Origin: Aquipluma nitroreducens
GTDB taxonomy: Bacteria > Bacteroidota > Bacteroidia > Bacteroidales > Prolixibacteraceae
Direction of reading: 5' to 3'
Assembly (NCBI RefSeq): GCF_009689585.1
Contig: NZ_AP018694.1
Span: forward strand, 5,447,501 to 5,511,500
Length of the DNA: 64,000 bases
In this document: in pieces, positions 24,945 to 32,711 of the stretch
Numbering within the stretch: position 1 is the first letter of the stretch
How the letters are laid out: every line of letters begins with the position of its first letter
Program-made: the position numbers and the translations under genes
The notes under the pieces: model-generated
Database searches by the model: none
Seen by the model: only the letters and a program-made list of their open reading frames with translations
What the model was told of the DNA's origin: nothing

Positions 24945-25066
24945 AACGTAGGAAGCTACACGCAGGGGCGGATTGCGGGCGATTTCCTGTCAAGCAGAAA
25001 AGCAGCCCGGGCGGAAAGATACACACCGAAAACCACTGCTGCCGCACTTGACGGGTAGCTGATGTT
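24945..25066 (-). repeat. attC-like site 11 (variant A)
   Basis: Boxes AAC 24945-24947 and GTT 25064-25066. Identical by eye to site 15, matching the duplicated toxin-antitoxin cassette. Right flank GTTATAGCC pairs with GGCTATAAC at 25800-25808. Confidence 0.9.
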
Positions 25067-25088
25067 ATAGCCTAGTGCCTTAATTCAC

Positions 25089-25391
25089 TTATAGTTGCAG
25101 TGTCAATTTTAAATGTCCGCCAAGCCCTTGTTGAATAATTTTCATTAATGTCGACAGCCGGATGTCTGATGCATTATTTTCAATTCTTGAAATGTATGAT
25201 TTGTTTGTCCCACATTTTTCGGCAAGTTCTTCTTGTGTCATACCAAGTTTCAACCTTGCTTCTTCGAGCAAAACACCAAGTCTGAAGGACTCAAACTGTT
25301 GTTCCCATTCTTCACGTTTGGGTTGTCCTTTTTTACCATACTTTTTGTCGAGAATTTGGTCTAATGTCGTGATATTACTTTTTGAATTCAT
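25089..25391 (-). CDS. Cassette 11: HigA-like XRE antitoxin
   Basis: 100 residues with a C-terminal helix-turn-helix of the XRE/Cro type: LGVLLEEARLKLGMTQEELAEKCGT, NKSYISRIENNASDIRLSTL. The N-terminal 35 residues are a lysine-rich extension. It follows the RelE/HigB-like toxin with a 17-base overlap, the toxin-first order of higBA pairs. The product should neutralise the toxin and repress the shared promoter. An identical copy is at 29549-29851. Confidence 0.85.
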   Translation of the reverse strand: MNSKSNITTLDQILDKKYGKKGQPKREEWEQQFESFRLGVLLEEARLKLGMTQEELAEKCGTNKSYISRIENNASDIRLSTLMKIIQQGLGGHLKLTLQL

Positions 25392-25719
25392 CTTGATATT
25401 CCTCCATTATTTTAAGTGCCTTTTCTAATTCTTGCTTCGGTGTCTTCTGAGTCTTCTTTTGGAAAGCGTTTCCAAGAACAACTAAATTCCCTTTATCAAA
25501 GAAGGAAAAGATTCGATAAATATTATTTCCAACTTCAACTCGAATTTCATAGAGTCCCTTTGTTCCTTCCAAATGCTTAAAATATTTCTCTGGAACCTGT
25601 TTGGTCACTCGGATTAAGTTTAAAGTCCACTCAATTTTTGCTTGGACATTGTCAGCCTGTTTCCCGTAAAAGTCGAGAAAATAGTTCTTATAAGCGATTA
25701 CTTGTCTCTCAAAATTCAT
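25375..25719 (-). CDS. Cassette 11: HigB/RelE-like (Gp49 family) toxin
   Basis: 114 residues matching the phage Gp49/HigB type of the RelE superfamily: FLDFYGKQADNVQAKIEWTL, KYFKHLEGTKGLYEIRVEVGNNIYRIFSFFD, then GNLVVLGNAFQKKTQKTPKQELEKAL. These enzymes cleave mRNA at the ribosome. The strand with Tyr-Arg-Ile-Phe and the helix KKTQKTPKQE are the family hallmarks. It is the first gene of cassette 11 and has its own promoter-like site just upstream. It is a duplicate of 29835-30179. Confidence 0.85.
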   Translation of the reverse strand: MNFERQVIAYKNYFLDFYGKQADNVQAKIEWTLNLIRVTKQVPEKYFKHLEGTKGLYEIRVEVGNNIYRIFSFFDKGNLVVLGNAFQKKTQKTPKQELEKALKIMEEYQDEFKK

Positions 25720-25723
25720 AAAG

Positions 25724-25755
25724 CAAAGTTAACTATTCAGACAACTATTTCCAAA
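25724..25755 (-). promoter_or_regulatory. Bacteroidota-type promoter of the toxin-antitoxin cassette
   Basis: On the minus strand TTTG (25752-25755) is followed after 20 bases by TAACTTTG (25724-25731), a full match to TAnnTTTG. The predicted start of transcription lies at or very near the toxin ATG (25719), giving a leaderless or nearly leaderless message. It is inside the cassette, so the pair can be expressed at any array position. Confidence 0.65.
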
Positions 25756-25805
25756 TTTATTTTTGTCTACAGAAATCCTCCCACAAAGCGCCTGGCATTG
25801 GCTAT

Positions 25806-25928
25806 AACGTAGGAAGCTACACGCAGTTTGGGATTACGATCGAAATCCAGTTAAGCCCAAACAACGCGGATTCGAATAGAAAGCCTTGAATGATAGTCAT
25901 ATGCCCAAATTGACGGGTAGCTGATGTT
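25806..25928 (-). repeat. attC-like site 12 (variant B, diverged)
   Basis: Boxes AAC 25806-25808 and GTT 25926-25928. The middle is variant B with several differences from sites 4 and 18. Right flank GTTATGCGT pairs with ACGCATAAC at 27962-27970 (cassette 12). Confidence 0.9.
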
Positions 25929-25991
25929 ATGCGTTCGGCTTTTATTAGGTCAATTATCAACATTGTAATTTTCATTTAAAGGCTGAATGAG

Positions 25992-26225
25992 ATGATTGAG
26001 TCTGAGAGATTATTTGACGGACTAGAAACCAAGGTGTTTTGCCTATCTACCATTTTCAATGGGAATAGCGACATGGCTAGTGTTATTTTTAAAAAAAACA
26101 TATCAGACTACCACTATATCTGCGCAGAGCTTGATAAAGCAACAGATAGGGTTAGGCCGTATCTAAATGCTTCTGGATACGCTGTAGAGTCACGTGGTGG
26201 ATTTTTGTATTACTTGCCGCAATAA
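25992..26225 (+). CDS. Cassette 12: 77-aa protein encoded against the array direction
   Basis: 77 residues, MIESERLFDGLETKVFCLST at the start and a C-terminal NASGYAVESRGGFLYYLPQ. Its final 74 bases overlap the tail of the minus-strand gene 26152-26691. The about 60 bases between the site and this gene are the same as in cassette 4, but the gene differs. It is the same position, strand and length as the 77-aa gene of cassette 4. No family recognised. Confidence 0.55.
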   Translation: MIESERLFDGLETKVFCLSTIFNGNSDMASVIFKKNISDYHYICAELDKATDRVRPYLNASGYAVESRGGFLYYLPQ

Positions 26226-26691
26226 GGAGATACAGTAATTTATTTGAACGAGATGGGTTTTCAACCAACCACGTTCCTTCTGGCTCTGAACGATAGAACT
26301 CTTCTTTCGATATTTTATTCTGCTCCGCTTCTTCTCTTAATTCAATTGTTTGATGCAAGTCTTTAATTTTGTTGAATAGTACTTCGTCGGTGTTTTCGTA
26401 ATAGAAAGTCATTTCATCGCTGTTGGCTATTTGTAGGAGTCGAGAATTTATTTTTGACTCTAACTTTTTTGAAACAATTTTTTCTGAGCATTCTCTGTCT
26501 ATGGTCTTTACAACAGGAATCCAATTTGGTCTATTTTGAGAGAATAAGTATGTTAATTTAATTTTGTCTATTGTAGGGTCTGACAAAGAGTCAAGTTCCA
26601 TTTTGGCGATTAGTTCGCTTACTTTAAAGAATTCGTTGTTATTTCCGTTTTCATCATTTGGAAATTCTTCTGAGATAATTTTGATTGACAT
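26152..26691 (-). CDS. Cassette 12: 179-aa protein of unknown function
   Basis: 179 residues, acidic and asparagine-rich near the start (EEFPNDENGNNNEFFKVSEL), later helical and charged (IKDLHQTIELREEAEQNKISKEE). I do not recognise the family. It overlaps tail to tail with the short plus-strand gene. It follows the 195-aa membrane-anchored gene 35 bases downstream. In cassette 19 the same two upstream genes are followed by a different gene in this place, and similarity between the cassettes ends at this start codon. Confidence 0.6.
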   Translation of the reverse strand: MSIKIISEEFPNDENGNNNEFFKVSELIAKMELDSLSDPTIDKIKLTYLFSQNRPNWIPVVKTIDRECSEKIVSKKLESKINSRLLQIANSDEMTFYYENTDEVLFNKIKDLHQTIELREEAEQNKISKEEFYRSEPEGTWLVENPSRSNKLLYLLIAASNTKIHHVTLQRIQKHLDTA

Positions 26692-26726
26692 GATTTTAAG
26701 TTTTAAAGGTTAGTGTTTGTGATTTA

Positions 26727-27314
26727 TCAATATTTTTCACAAGAAACATTTTTAAGGGCTTTTAATATATCAGATGTAAATGGTTCAGAGTTTTCAATTA
26801 GATAGTCAAGGCGTTGAACGTATTTTTCCTTATCAATTGACGAGGAAAAGCCGTCTGACATCAAATTGTTCCTTAGATACTCGCTTTGAATCATATCCTT
26901 CATTGCCCTTTCGGATAAAAACAAATGCGGGACGTACACCCTATCTATATCCGTTTGCTTCAAGTTCTTATATCCAAGACTCAATGCTATTACAGACATC
27001 ATATCTAGCAAGAATGAATTTGCGTTCTCAAAATGTTGTGATTTCGGATTTAAACTATCGAAATAATTGCGCCACGCATCCCGTACCTTCTGATTATCTT
27101 GAAAAACTACATCAATCTGATTTAAGGCGATAACCCATTCTCTATGTTCTGTTGAAGTTTTTCTATAAGCCATTAGTCTTAAAAATAGGTCGAGTCTGGC
27201 ATTTCTTCTTATTTGCCTATTTTGATACCGAATGCTACCAATCCACAGTCCAACTGGAACAATTATAACAGTAATAATGTACCCATAGTCTTTAAAAAAT
27301 TGAGATATTTCCAT
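26727..27314 (-). CDS. Cassette 12: membrane-anchored protein (DUF6680-like architecture)
   Basis: 195 residues with one N-terminal membrane helix (YGYIITVIIVPVGLWIGSI) followed by a cytoplasmic helical domain: RNARLDLFLRLMAYRKTSTEHREWVIALNQIDVVF, then WRNYFDSLN and DMMSVIALSLGYKNL. This outline resembles DUF6680-type proteins found in defence islands; that name is a tentative match from memory. Its start overlaps the stop of the four-helix membrane protein gene by one base (TAATG). A near-identical copy is at 34350-34940 (one or two residue differences visible). Confidence 0.65.
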   Translation of the reverse strand: MEISQFFKDYGYIITVIIVPVGLWIGSIRYQNRQIRRNARLDLFLRLMAYRKTSTEHREWVIALNQIDVVFQDNQKVRDAWRNYFDSLNPKSQHFENANSFLLDMMSVIALSLGYKNLKQTDIDRVYVPHLFLSERAMKDMIQSEYLRNNLMSDGFSSSIDKEKYVQRLDYLIENSEPFTSDILKALKNVSCEKY

Positions 27315-27907
27315 TATTTGTCGTTTTTGTTTAGAATAGGAATGAGAAACAGGTTAAACGCGATAAAACGTATATATTTTGCAAGACTAAACATCCCCAA
27401 TATGCCTATGATGATACCGAGTATTTTTATTGTGGCAACATAATAAAGTCCATGAAAAACTATTGATGTCAGGTAATTGTCAATCAAATTTGGAAAGAAT
27501 ACTAACGGAATAAACAATAAGATGAAGATCATTTCAATAGCCATCAATGTATCGGTAAATTTTTCATATTGCGGGGTATGTAAATAAATATTCCCCTGTT
27601 GTAATTTTTCCGCATTGTATCTTTTGTCCGCAAAGAATAAAACAAAATATATTAACGAAATAAGGATCATAAAAATTAAAAATACCATGCTTTGATTCTT
27701 TTCACGGAATACTTGAACAGTAAAAACTGTAGAGCTAATTAAGAAAAAACAATACAGCGTCTTTTCTAAGTACATTCCTATTTTAGTCATTTTTTCTGAC
27801 TTGAAAATTCGAAACAGGCTCATTAAAAGCAATGCAATTACAACCCAACCATATTCGAATAGAATCATTATTGCACAGAATACGAGTGAAAAATTCAAAT
27901 AGTCCAT
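27314..27907 (-). CDS. Cassette 12: polytopic membrane protein
   Basis: 197 residues from ATG 27907 (MDYLNFSLVFCAIMILFEYG); a start four codons upstream is possible, but the copy in cassette 19 starts at this ATG. About five to six hydrophobic helices are visible, with a basic loop (KRYNAEKLQQG) in the middle. Function unknown. It is the first gene of the cassette, with its start about 60 bases from the boundary, translationally coupled to the next gene. The paralogue at 34937-35530 differs at scattered residues, mostly near the C-terminus. Confidence 0.65.
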   Translation of the reverse strand: MDYLNFSLVFCAIMILFEYGWVVIALLLMSLFRIFKSEKMTKIGMYLEKTLYCFFLISSTVFTVQVFREKNQSMVFLIFMILISLIYFVLFFADKRYNAEKLQQGNIYLHTPQYEKFTDTLMAIEMIFILLFIPLVFFPNLIDNYLTSIVFHGLYYVATIKILGIIIGILGMFSLAKYIRFIAFNLFLIPILNKNDK

Positions 27908-27967
27908 AATATAAAACATTAGTGTCAGATTACGATACTGTATCTACTGCGCCATAAGCTGACGCAT

Positions 27968-28091
27968 AACGTAGGAAGCTACACGCAGGGGCGGATTGCG
28001 GGCGATTTCCTGTCCGGCAGGACAAGGAAATCGAGCGGAGAGCCGCCGACCGAATACCAACCGCCGCCGCACTTGACGGGTAGCTGATGTT
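27968..28091 (-). repeat. attC-like site 13 (variant A)
   Basis: Boxes AAC 27968-27970 and GTT 28089-28091; 124 bp, with a distinct middle (CCTGTCCGGCAGGACAAGG, itself a small hairpin). Right flank GTTGTAGCC pairs with GGCTACAAC at 28559-28567. The change to GTTGT is matched by ACAAC. Confidence 0.9.
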
Positions 28092-28564
28092 GTAGCCAGT
28101 ATTTTGGTCACTTGAAATAACGATTATTATTTGTCAAAAAAACACTGTCTCTCAGCGAATTCGTATCAAGTTGCAAATTGTCTGGCCACGAGTCCACAAA
28201 ATATTAAAAACTTGTCCGAGAATGCGTTTCCAGCTTGCAAAATGAGTCAAGCCGAATATGCAAACTGTGTCCGCGATAACGTTTCGAGTTGCAAAACTGT
28301 GTCAAGCTGAAAATGAACGTTTTGGCCGAAATTCACTCTCAAAAAGCGGAAATGTGTCAACCCGAACCGACCTAAAACCAATTTTTAAAAATCTTTCAAA
28401 TGGCTCAAATCTGTCGAACCGAAAAAATCTATCAAACTGCCCGAACCCAAAATCTCTAAAAACCTGTCGAAACGAGAAACTCTCAAAAATCTGCAGGAAC
28501 AGTCCAGATTGAAAAATTGTCACAAACCGAAAATGTTTCAAGTGACGACAGAAATATTGGCTAC
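28092..28564 (-). other. Cassette 13: ORF-less cassette related to cassette 6
   Basis: 473 bases without a credible gene. The ends again form a long imperfect inverted repeat (AGTATTTTGGTCACTTGAAA on the left against the TTTCAAGTGACGACAG region at 28537-28552). The interior is full of TGTCAA, CTCAAA and AAACTGTG words. It resembles cassettes 5, 6, 9 and 20 in plan but not in exact sequence. The open frames at 28258-28512 and 28302-28646 are low-complexity or run through the site. Confidence 0.55.
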
Positions 28565-28686
28565 AACGTAGGAAGCTACACGCAGGGGCGGACTGCGGGC
28601 GATTTCCTGTCAAGCCGAAAGACGGCACGAGCGGAAAGATGCACACCGAAAACCACCGCTGCCGAACTTGCCGGGTAGCTGATGTT
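28565..28686 (-). repeat. attC-like site 14 (variant A)
   Basis: Boxes AAC 28565-28567 and GTT 28684-28686. Identical by eye to site 21. Right flank GTTGCCGGTA pairs with TACCGGCAAC at 29398-29407 (cassette 14). Confidence 0.9.
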
Positions 28687-28698
28687 GCCGGTAGTATT

Positions 28699-28872
28699 TC
28701 ATTTTGTTAGTTTCATTATGTCCATAATTATCAATAGTATTCCCATCAAAATCATGACTATCGCAATCCATTTGATGTATGGTTTATTTATACGTTTTAA
28801 TTGTGTCAAGAGGAAAATTCCACCACCAATAAATACCAAGTTACCTAAAAATGAGCCAATAGTCTGATACAT
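28699..28872 (-). CDS. Cassette 14: 57-aa two-helix membrane protein
   Basis: 57 codons, MYQTIGSFLGNLVFIGGGIF at the start. Two hydrophobic helices (GNLVFIGGGIFLLT and WIAIVMILMGILLIIM) are joined by a short basic loop (QLKRINKPYIK), so both ends should face the same side. It lies at the attC end of the cassette and is fully conserved in the second copy (36376-36549). No family recognised. Confidence 0.6.
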   Translation of the reverse strand: MYQTIGSFLGNLVFIGGGIFLLTQLKRINKPYIKWIAIVMILMGILLIIMDIMKLTK

Positions 28873-29063
28873 ATAAGTTTATTTTACGTTTATTATCAAT
28901 TTTTAGTAAAAACTCTAACTTAGAAATACATATTCAAGTGTAATCTGTGTCAATTTGAAAATGATCGAATTGAATAATCTTGTCGCTAAATAACAGCGAT
29001 TATCTGTCAAACCGAGAAACTCTATTAAACCACCGGAATTCACAAATTGAAAAAATTGACTCT

Positions 29064-29345
29064 TTAATTTGTGTTAGGGGGCGGACCGCCACCCCAAAAT
29101 CCAATTCCACTTTCGTAGAAATGTCCCTTATCTTTTGTTTTTTTATTACTCGCTGTTCCAGGTGTTGGTTGCATAATTGTCTTAAGTATCATTATCCAAA
29201 GGAATGGAACTAACCAAATCAAAATATTATGAATAAGTTTCTGTCTTTTATTAAAAAACGACTCAGTCTTATTAAATTTTATTGCATACCTCATTGTCCA
29301 AATGAAGTAAATTGTCAACAGCCCAAAAAGTAAATAATATTTCAT
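29064..29345 (-). CDS. Cassette 14: 93-aa small membrane protein with Gly/Pro tail
   Basis: 93 residues with an N-terminal membrane helix (YYLLFGLLTIYFIWTM), a basic segment (FNKRQKLIHN) and a second helix (ILIWLVPFLWIMIL). The tail is polar and ends with GIGFWGGGPPPNTN. Start 59 bases from the cassette boundary. The 190 bases between this gene and the 57-aa gene are low-complexity with TGTCAA words and no frame. An identical copy is at 36741-37022. Confidence 0.6.
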   Translation of the reverse strand: MKYYLLFGLLTIYFIWTMRYAIKFNKTESFFNKRQKLIHNILIWLVPFLWIMILKTIMQPTPGTASNKKTKDKGHFYESGIGFWGGGPPPNTN

Positions 29346-29404
29346 TTGTCGTTTCTCAAATTGTCTGTCGTATTTGTCATAGCAGCACCAATAATATTAC
29401 CGGC

Positions 29405-29526
29405 AACGTAGGAAGCTACACGCAGGGGCGGATTGCGGGCGATTTCCTGTCAAGCAGAAAAGCAGCCCGGGCGGAAAGATACACACCGAAAACCACTGCT
29501 GCCGCACTTGACGGGTAGCTGATGTT
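29405..29526 (-). repeat. attC-like site 15 (variant A)
   Basis: Boxes AAC 29405-29407 and GTT 29524-29526. Same sequence as site 11 by eye; part of the duplicated toxin-antitoxin cassette. Confidence 0.9.
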
Positions 29527-29548
29527 ATAGCCTAGTGCCTTAATTCAC

Positions 29549-29851
29549 TTATAGTTGCAGTGTCAATTTTAAATGTCCGCCAAGCCCTTGTTGAATAATT
29601 TTCATTAATGTCGACAGCCGGATGTCTGATGCATTATTTTCAATTCTTGAAATGTATGATTTGTTTGTCCCACATTTTTCGGCAAGTTCTTCTTGTGTCA
29701 TACCAAGTTTCAACCTTGCTTCTTCGAGCAAAACACCAAGTCTGAAGGACTCAAACTGTTGTTCCCATTCTTCACGTTTGGGTTGTCCTTTTTTACCATA
29801 CTTTTTGTCGAGAATTTGGTCTAATGTCGTGATATTACTTTTTGAATTCAT
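29549..29851 (-). CDS. Cassette 15: HigA-like XRE antitoxin (second copy)
   Basis: Identical in protein sequence to 25089-25391. Same 17-base overlap with its toxin gene. The left site is the same as for the first copy, while the right site differs (16 against 12), which fixes the mobile unit as site plus genes to its right. Confidence 0.85.
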   Translation of the reverse strand: MNSKSNITTLDQILDKKYGKKGQPKREEWEQQFESFRLGVLLEEARLKLGMTQEELAEKCGTNKSYISRIENNASDIRLSTLMKIIQQGLGGHLKLTLQL

Positions 29852-30179
29852 CTTGATATTCCTCCATTATTTTAAGTGCCTTTTCTAATTCTTGCTTCGG
29901 TGTCTTCTGAGTCTTCTTTTGGAAAGCGTTTCCAAGAACAACTAAATTCCCTTTATCAAAGAAGGAAAAGATTCGATAAATATTATTTCCAACTTCAACT
30001 CGAATTTCATAGAGTCCCTTTGTTCCTTCCAAATGCTTAAAATATTTCTCTGGAACCTGTTTGGTCACTCGGATTAAGTTTAAAGTCCACTCAATTTTTG
30101 CTTGGACATTGTCAGCCTGTTTCCCGTAAAAGTCGAGAAAATAGTTCTTATAAGCGATTACTTGTCTCTCAAAATTCAT
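29835..30179 (-). CDS. Cassette 15: HigB/RelE-like toxin (second copy)
   Basis: Identical in protein sequence to 25375-25719. Both copies appear intact, with no sign of decay, so both are expected to be active. Having two identical pairs in one array means that loss of one copy would not remove the antitoxin. Confidence 0.85.
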   Translation of the reverse strand: MNFERQVIAYKNYFLDFYGKQADNVQAKIEWTLNLIRVTKQVPEKYFKHLEGTKGLYEIRVEVGNNIYRIFSFFDKGNLVVLGNAFQKKTQKTPKQELEKALKIMEEYQDEFKK

Positions 30180-30183
30180 AAAG

Positions 30184-30215
30184 CAAAGTTAACTATTCAG
30201 ACAACTATTTCCAAA
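30184..30215 (-). promoter_or_regulatory. Promoter of the second toxin-antitoxin copy
   Basis: Same sequence as 25724-25755: TTTG, 20 bases, TAACTTTG on the minus strand, directly upstream of the toxin ATG at 30179. Confidence 0.65.
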
Positions 30216-30265
30216 TTTATTTTTGTCTACAGAAATCCTCCCACAAAGCGCCTGGCATTGGCTAT

Positions 30266-30387
30266 AACGTAGGAAGCTACACGCAGGGGCGGACTGCGGG
30301 CGATTTCCTGTCAAGCCCCGAAGCAGCCCGAGCGGAAAGATGCCCACCGAAAACCACTGCTGCCGGACTTGACGGGTAGCTGAAGTT
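30266..30387 (-). repeat. attC-like site 16 (variant A)
   Basis: Boxes AAC 30266-30268 and GTT 30385-30387. Right flank GTTATAGCC pairs with GGCTATAAC at 31410-31418 (cassette 16). Confidence 0.9.
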
Positions 30388-30404
30388 ATAGCCTGTGGTT
30401 CTTT

Positions 30405-31367
30405 TCATTCTGTTGGAATATGATTTTCTTTACAGTAAATCTCTATTTCACTGTCGTTTGCAAAATAATCGTCACAAAATTCGTCAAGTTCCTTTTCTGT
30501 CGATTTGTAGTAGCGATCTTCTGCGGTCATTAGTTTTTCCGTCTGCTCGATGAATCTCTCAAATTCCTTATTGATTTTGCAGAGTTTGTCAATAGTCTTA
30601 AAGTCCAATGTACGAATCTTTGCCGGAAACAAAATTTTACTTTGATATGGATTTGCATTTAGTTCAATTACTCCAATACCAAATGATTGATTTAATCTTT
30701 CCATTTCTTCTAACAAACTGTCGCTAAACTCAAAAGCTACTAAATAACCAAAGTTTGCCCAACTTGAATTTGAAACTGCCTGAAAGAATGCTTTTTTCAA
30801 ATCACTGTCATTGTTGATTTCCTTTTTTAATTCGTATGAACTTAGTTTGAAAGTGTCAACACGATTTATTGATTTTAAAAAGTTTTGGCTGGCTTTGGTC
30901 TGTAGATTTAGAAACTTTATCCCAACCATATCTGGATGTGTCCAAATTTGATTGTTGTCTTTGCCATTTGATAGCTCGTGAAAAATTGTCTTTGAGTAAA
31001 TACCCGTATTTTTCAAATAACTACTCAAAAGTTTATGCAAATCTCTCTCGTTGTAAGTTTTGCTTTTATCGACTTTAACAACTTTCAATGAAGTTTCTGT
31101 TGAGCCAGAAAGAACCTCAATACCAATATTTTGTTCGTTTTTAGTCAAATAATACGAATAAGTTCCGCCGTCTTGTTTTATTCGTTTCACTCTCGTGTCA
31201 CCATTGCGAATAAAGTCTCCAAGCAATGCAGATATTGTCGAAGCAGGAGTCTTTGCCGGTCCAAAGTCATAATAGTTATTTTTTACTATATGGTTGTAAA
31301 TGTCCATATACGTTGTCAAGTTATTGATCTCATCAAGACTTTTTAAAATTGCTTCTTTAATTGTCAT
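30405..31367 (-). CDS. Cassette 16: HrgA-like protein (HARE-HTH plus putative nuclease)
   Basis: 320 residues. The N-terminal 75 residues form a HARE-HTH-like winged helix: MTIKEAILKSLDEINNLTTY, then DFGPAKTPASTISALLGDFI and GTYSYYLT. The remainder resembles HrgA/COG2958 proteins: NERDLHKLLSSYLK, IWTHPDMVGIKFL and SSYELKKEI. The Asp of HPDMVG and the ExK of YELKKE could form a PD-(D/E)xK-type site; that reading is mine. HrgA genes are known near restriction loci. It is a single-gene cassette with the start 48 bases from the boundary. Confidence 0.75.
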   Translation of the reverse strand: MTIKEAILKSLDEINNLTTYMDIYNHIVKNNYYDFGPAKTPASTISALLGDFIRNGDTRVKRIKQDGGTYSYYLTKNEQNIGIEVLSGSTETSLKVVKVDKSKTYNERDLHKLLSSYLKNTGIYSKTIFHELSNGKDNNQIWTHPDMVGIKFLNLQTKASQNFLKSINRVDTFKLSSYELKKEINNDSDLKKAFFQAVSNSSWANFGYLVAFEFSDSLLEEMERLNQSFGIGVIELNANPYQSKILFPAKIRTLDFKTIDKLCKINKEFERFIEQTEKLMTAEDRYYKSTEKELDEFCDDYFANDSEIEIYCKENHIPTE

Positions 31368-31415
31368 TGTCTTTATGTTTAGATATTACTTTGCGGACGA
31401 ACTACCATTGGCTAT

Positions 31416-31537
31416 AACGTAGGAAGCTACACGCAGGGGCGGACTGCGGGCGATTTCCAGTCAAGCCGAGAAGCAGGCCGGGCGGAAAGATACCCACCGA
31501 AAACCACCGCTGCCGCACTTGACGGGTAGCTGAAGTT
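31416..31537 (-). repeat. attC-like site 17 (variant A)
   Basis: Boxes AAC 31416-31418 and GTT 31535-31537. Right flank GTTAGCAGTA pairs with TACTGCTAAC at 32290-32299 (cassette 17). Confidence 0.9.
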
Positions 31538-31576
31538 AGCAGTAGTTTTCAATTCATTATGTCCAATTTTTGTCAT

Positions 31577-32269
31577 TTATAGCTGCGTTTTGACTGTTGA
31601 CTGAAATCCAAATTTGTAAACAAAACCAAACAGAAAATTTGTTGAGTTTGTCTTTATTTGTCCACCATTTATAACATGCCCTGCATCAACATTATAAACT
31701 CCTAAGTTATTTCTTAATTCAAACGAAAAAGCAATATTTTGCTTAAATGGAACTAAAAGTCCAAGTCCTGCTGAAACTCCAAAATCATTTCTTTTTTGCA
31801 ATGAAGTGAAGTCCATAACTTTCTTTGGAACTTTGTCTCCTTTACTGACAGAAGTTTCTTTAAGCAAAAATCCAATATAAGGTCCCGTATTTACAAAAAA
31901 TAAAATTCTTTTCCCGAATGTCGCTCTAACAAGTATTGGCAATGTTAAGTAGTCAAAATTTGAATTTGTTCTAACATTCCCAAGTGAATTTCCATACTCG
32001 TCAAATGCCTGTGTTTTAGCTGTTGATCCTTTCCTCTCAAATGCCAAATTTGTCCGCAAAGAGATTATCTTTTTAAAGTTGTATTGGAAAAAAGGACCAC
32101 CAGAGAAACCAATAGTCGGATTCTGATATTGGTCTATAATATCGTTTCCACGTAATGAGATTAAACTCGGACCTCCTTCAATTCCGAATTCAAATTTGTT
32201 TGTTTGTCCGTAAGTCGTACAAAATGTCAATAAAAGTAAAATCAAAATTATTGCTCTATTTTTTCTCAT
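31577..32269 (-). CDS. Cassette 17: outer-membrane beta-barrel protein
   Basis: 230 residues with a cleavable signal peptide (MRKNRAIILILLLLTFCTTYG, cleavage near GQT). The mature protein matches the PorT/outer-membrane beta-barrel type of Bacteroidota: FEFGIEGGPSLISL, GPFFQYNFKKIISLRTNLAFERKG, YLTLPILVRATFG and FSFELRNNLGVYN are amphipathic strands, and the end NFLFGFVYKFGF is a closing strand. Such proteins of about 8-10 strands sit in the outer membrane; the substrate is unknown. A surface barrel as cassette cargo could alter phage or toxin binding, but that is speculation. Confidence 0.8.
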   Translation of the reverse strand: MRKNRAIILILLLLTFCTTYGQTNKFEFGIEGGPSLISLRGNDIIDQYQNPTIGFSGGPFFQYNFKKIISLRTNLAFERKGSTAKTQAFDEYGNSLGNVRTNSNFDYLTLPILVRATFGKRILFFVNTGPYIGFLLKETSVSKGDKVPKKVMDFTSLQKRNDFGVSAGLGLLVPFKQNIAFSFELRNNLGVYNVDAGHVINGGQIKTNSTNFLFGFVYKFGFQSTVKTQL

Positions 32270-32296
32270 GGTTGTGTCGCAAATTAAATTACTGCT

Positions 32297-32419
32297 AACG
32301 TAGGAAGCTACACGCAGTTTGGGATTACGAGCGAAAGCCAGTCAAGCCCAGACAGAGTAAATTTGAATAGAAAGCCTTGAATGATAGTCATACGCCCAAA
32401 TTGACGGGTAGCTGATGTT
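32297..32419 (-). repeat. attC-like site 18 (variant B)
   Basis: Boxes AAC 32297-32299 and GTT 32417-32419. Same as site 4 by eye. Cassette 18 ends GTTATGCGT and ACGCATAAC (33544-33552) are complementary. Confidence 0.9.
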
Positions 32420-32477
32420 ATGCGTTCGGCTTTTATTAGGTCAATTATCAACATTGTAATTTTCATTTAAAGGTAAA

Positions 32478-32711
32478 ATGGCTACAATAAAGTTAAGCAT
32501 TCCTTTTTCCGAACTAGATGGGTTATCACTAAAAGAGCAATACGATAAATTTGCCGAACTGCTATATGCAATGGTTGTGGATGACACAGAAGAGGGTTGG
32601 GAGGAAAGCTATAATTACATCACTGTTCACAGTGGTTATTCCGCAAAGCGTCCAGATAATTTTGAAGAACATGGTTTTCAAGGACTTCAAAAGAAACAGG
32701 AAAGTCAATAA
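32478..32711 (+). CDS. Cassette 18: 77-aa protein (copy of cassette 4)
   Basis: Identical protein to 11249-11482, with the same 92-base overlap with the minus-strand gene 32620-33054. Both copies are intact. Confidence 0.6.
   Translation: MATIKLSIPFSELDGLSLKEQYDKFAELLYAMVVDDTEEGWEESYNYITVHSGYSAKRPDNFEEHGFQGLQKKQESQ

Noticed and set aside
28302-28646. 114-codon minus-strand frame in cassette 13
   Set aside because: Half is repeat-derived peptide (GLTGNRPQSAPAC) and half is Phe/Arg/Asp low complexity from TCAAA words.
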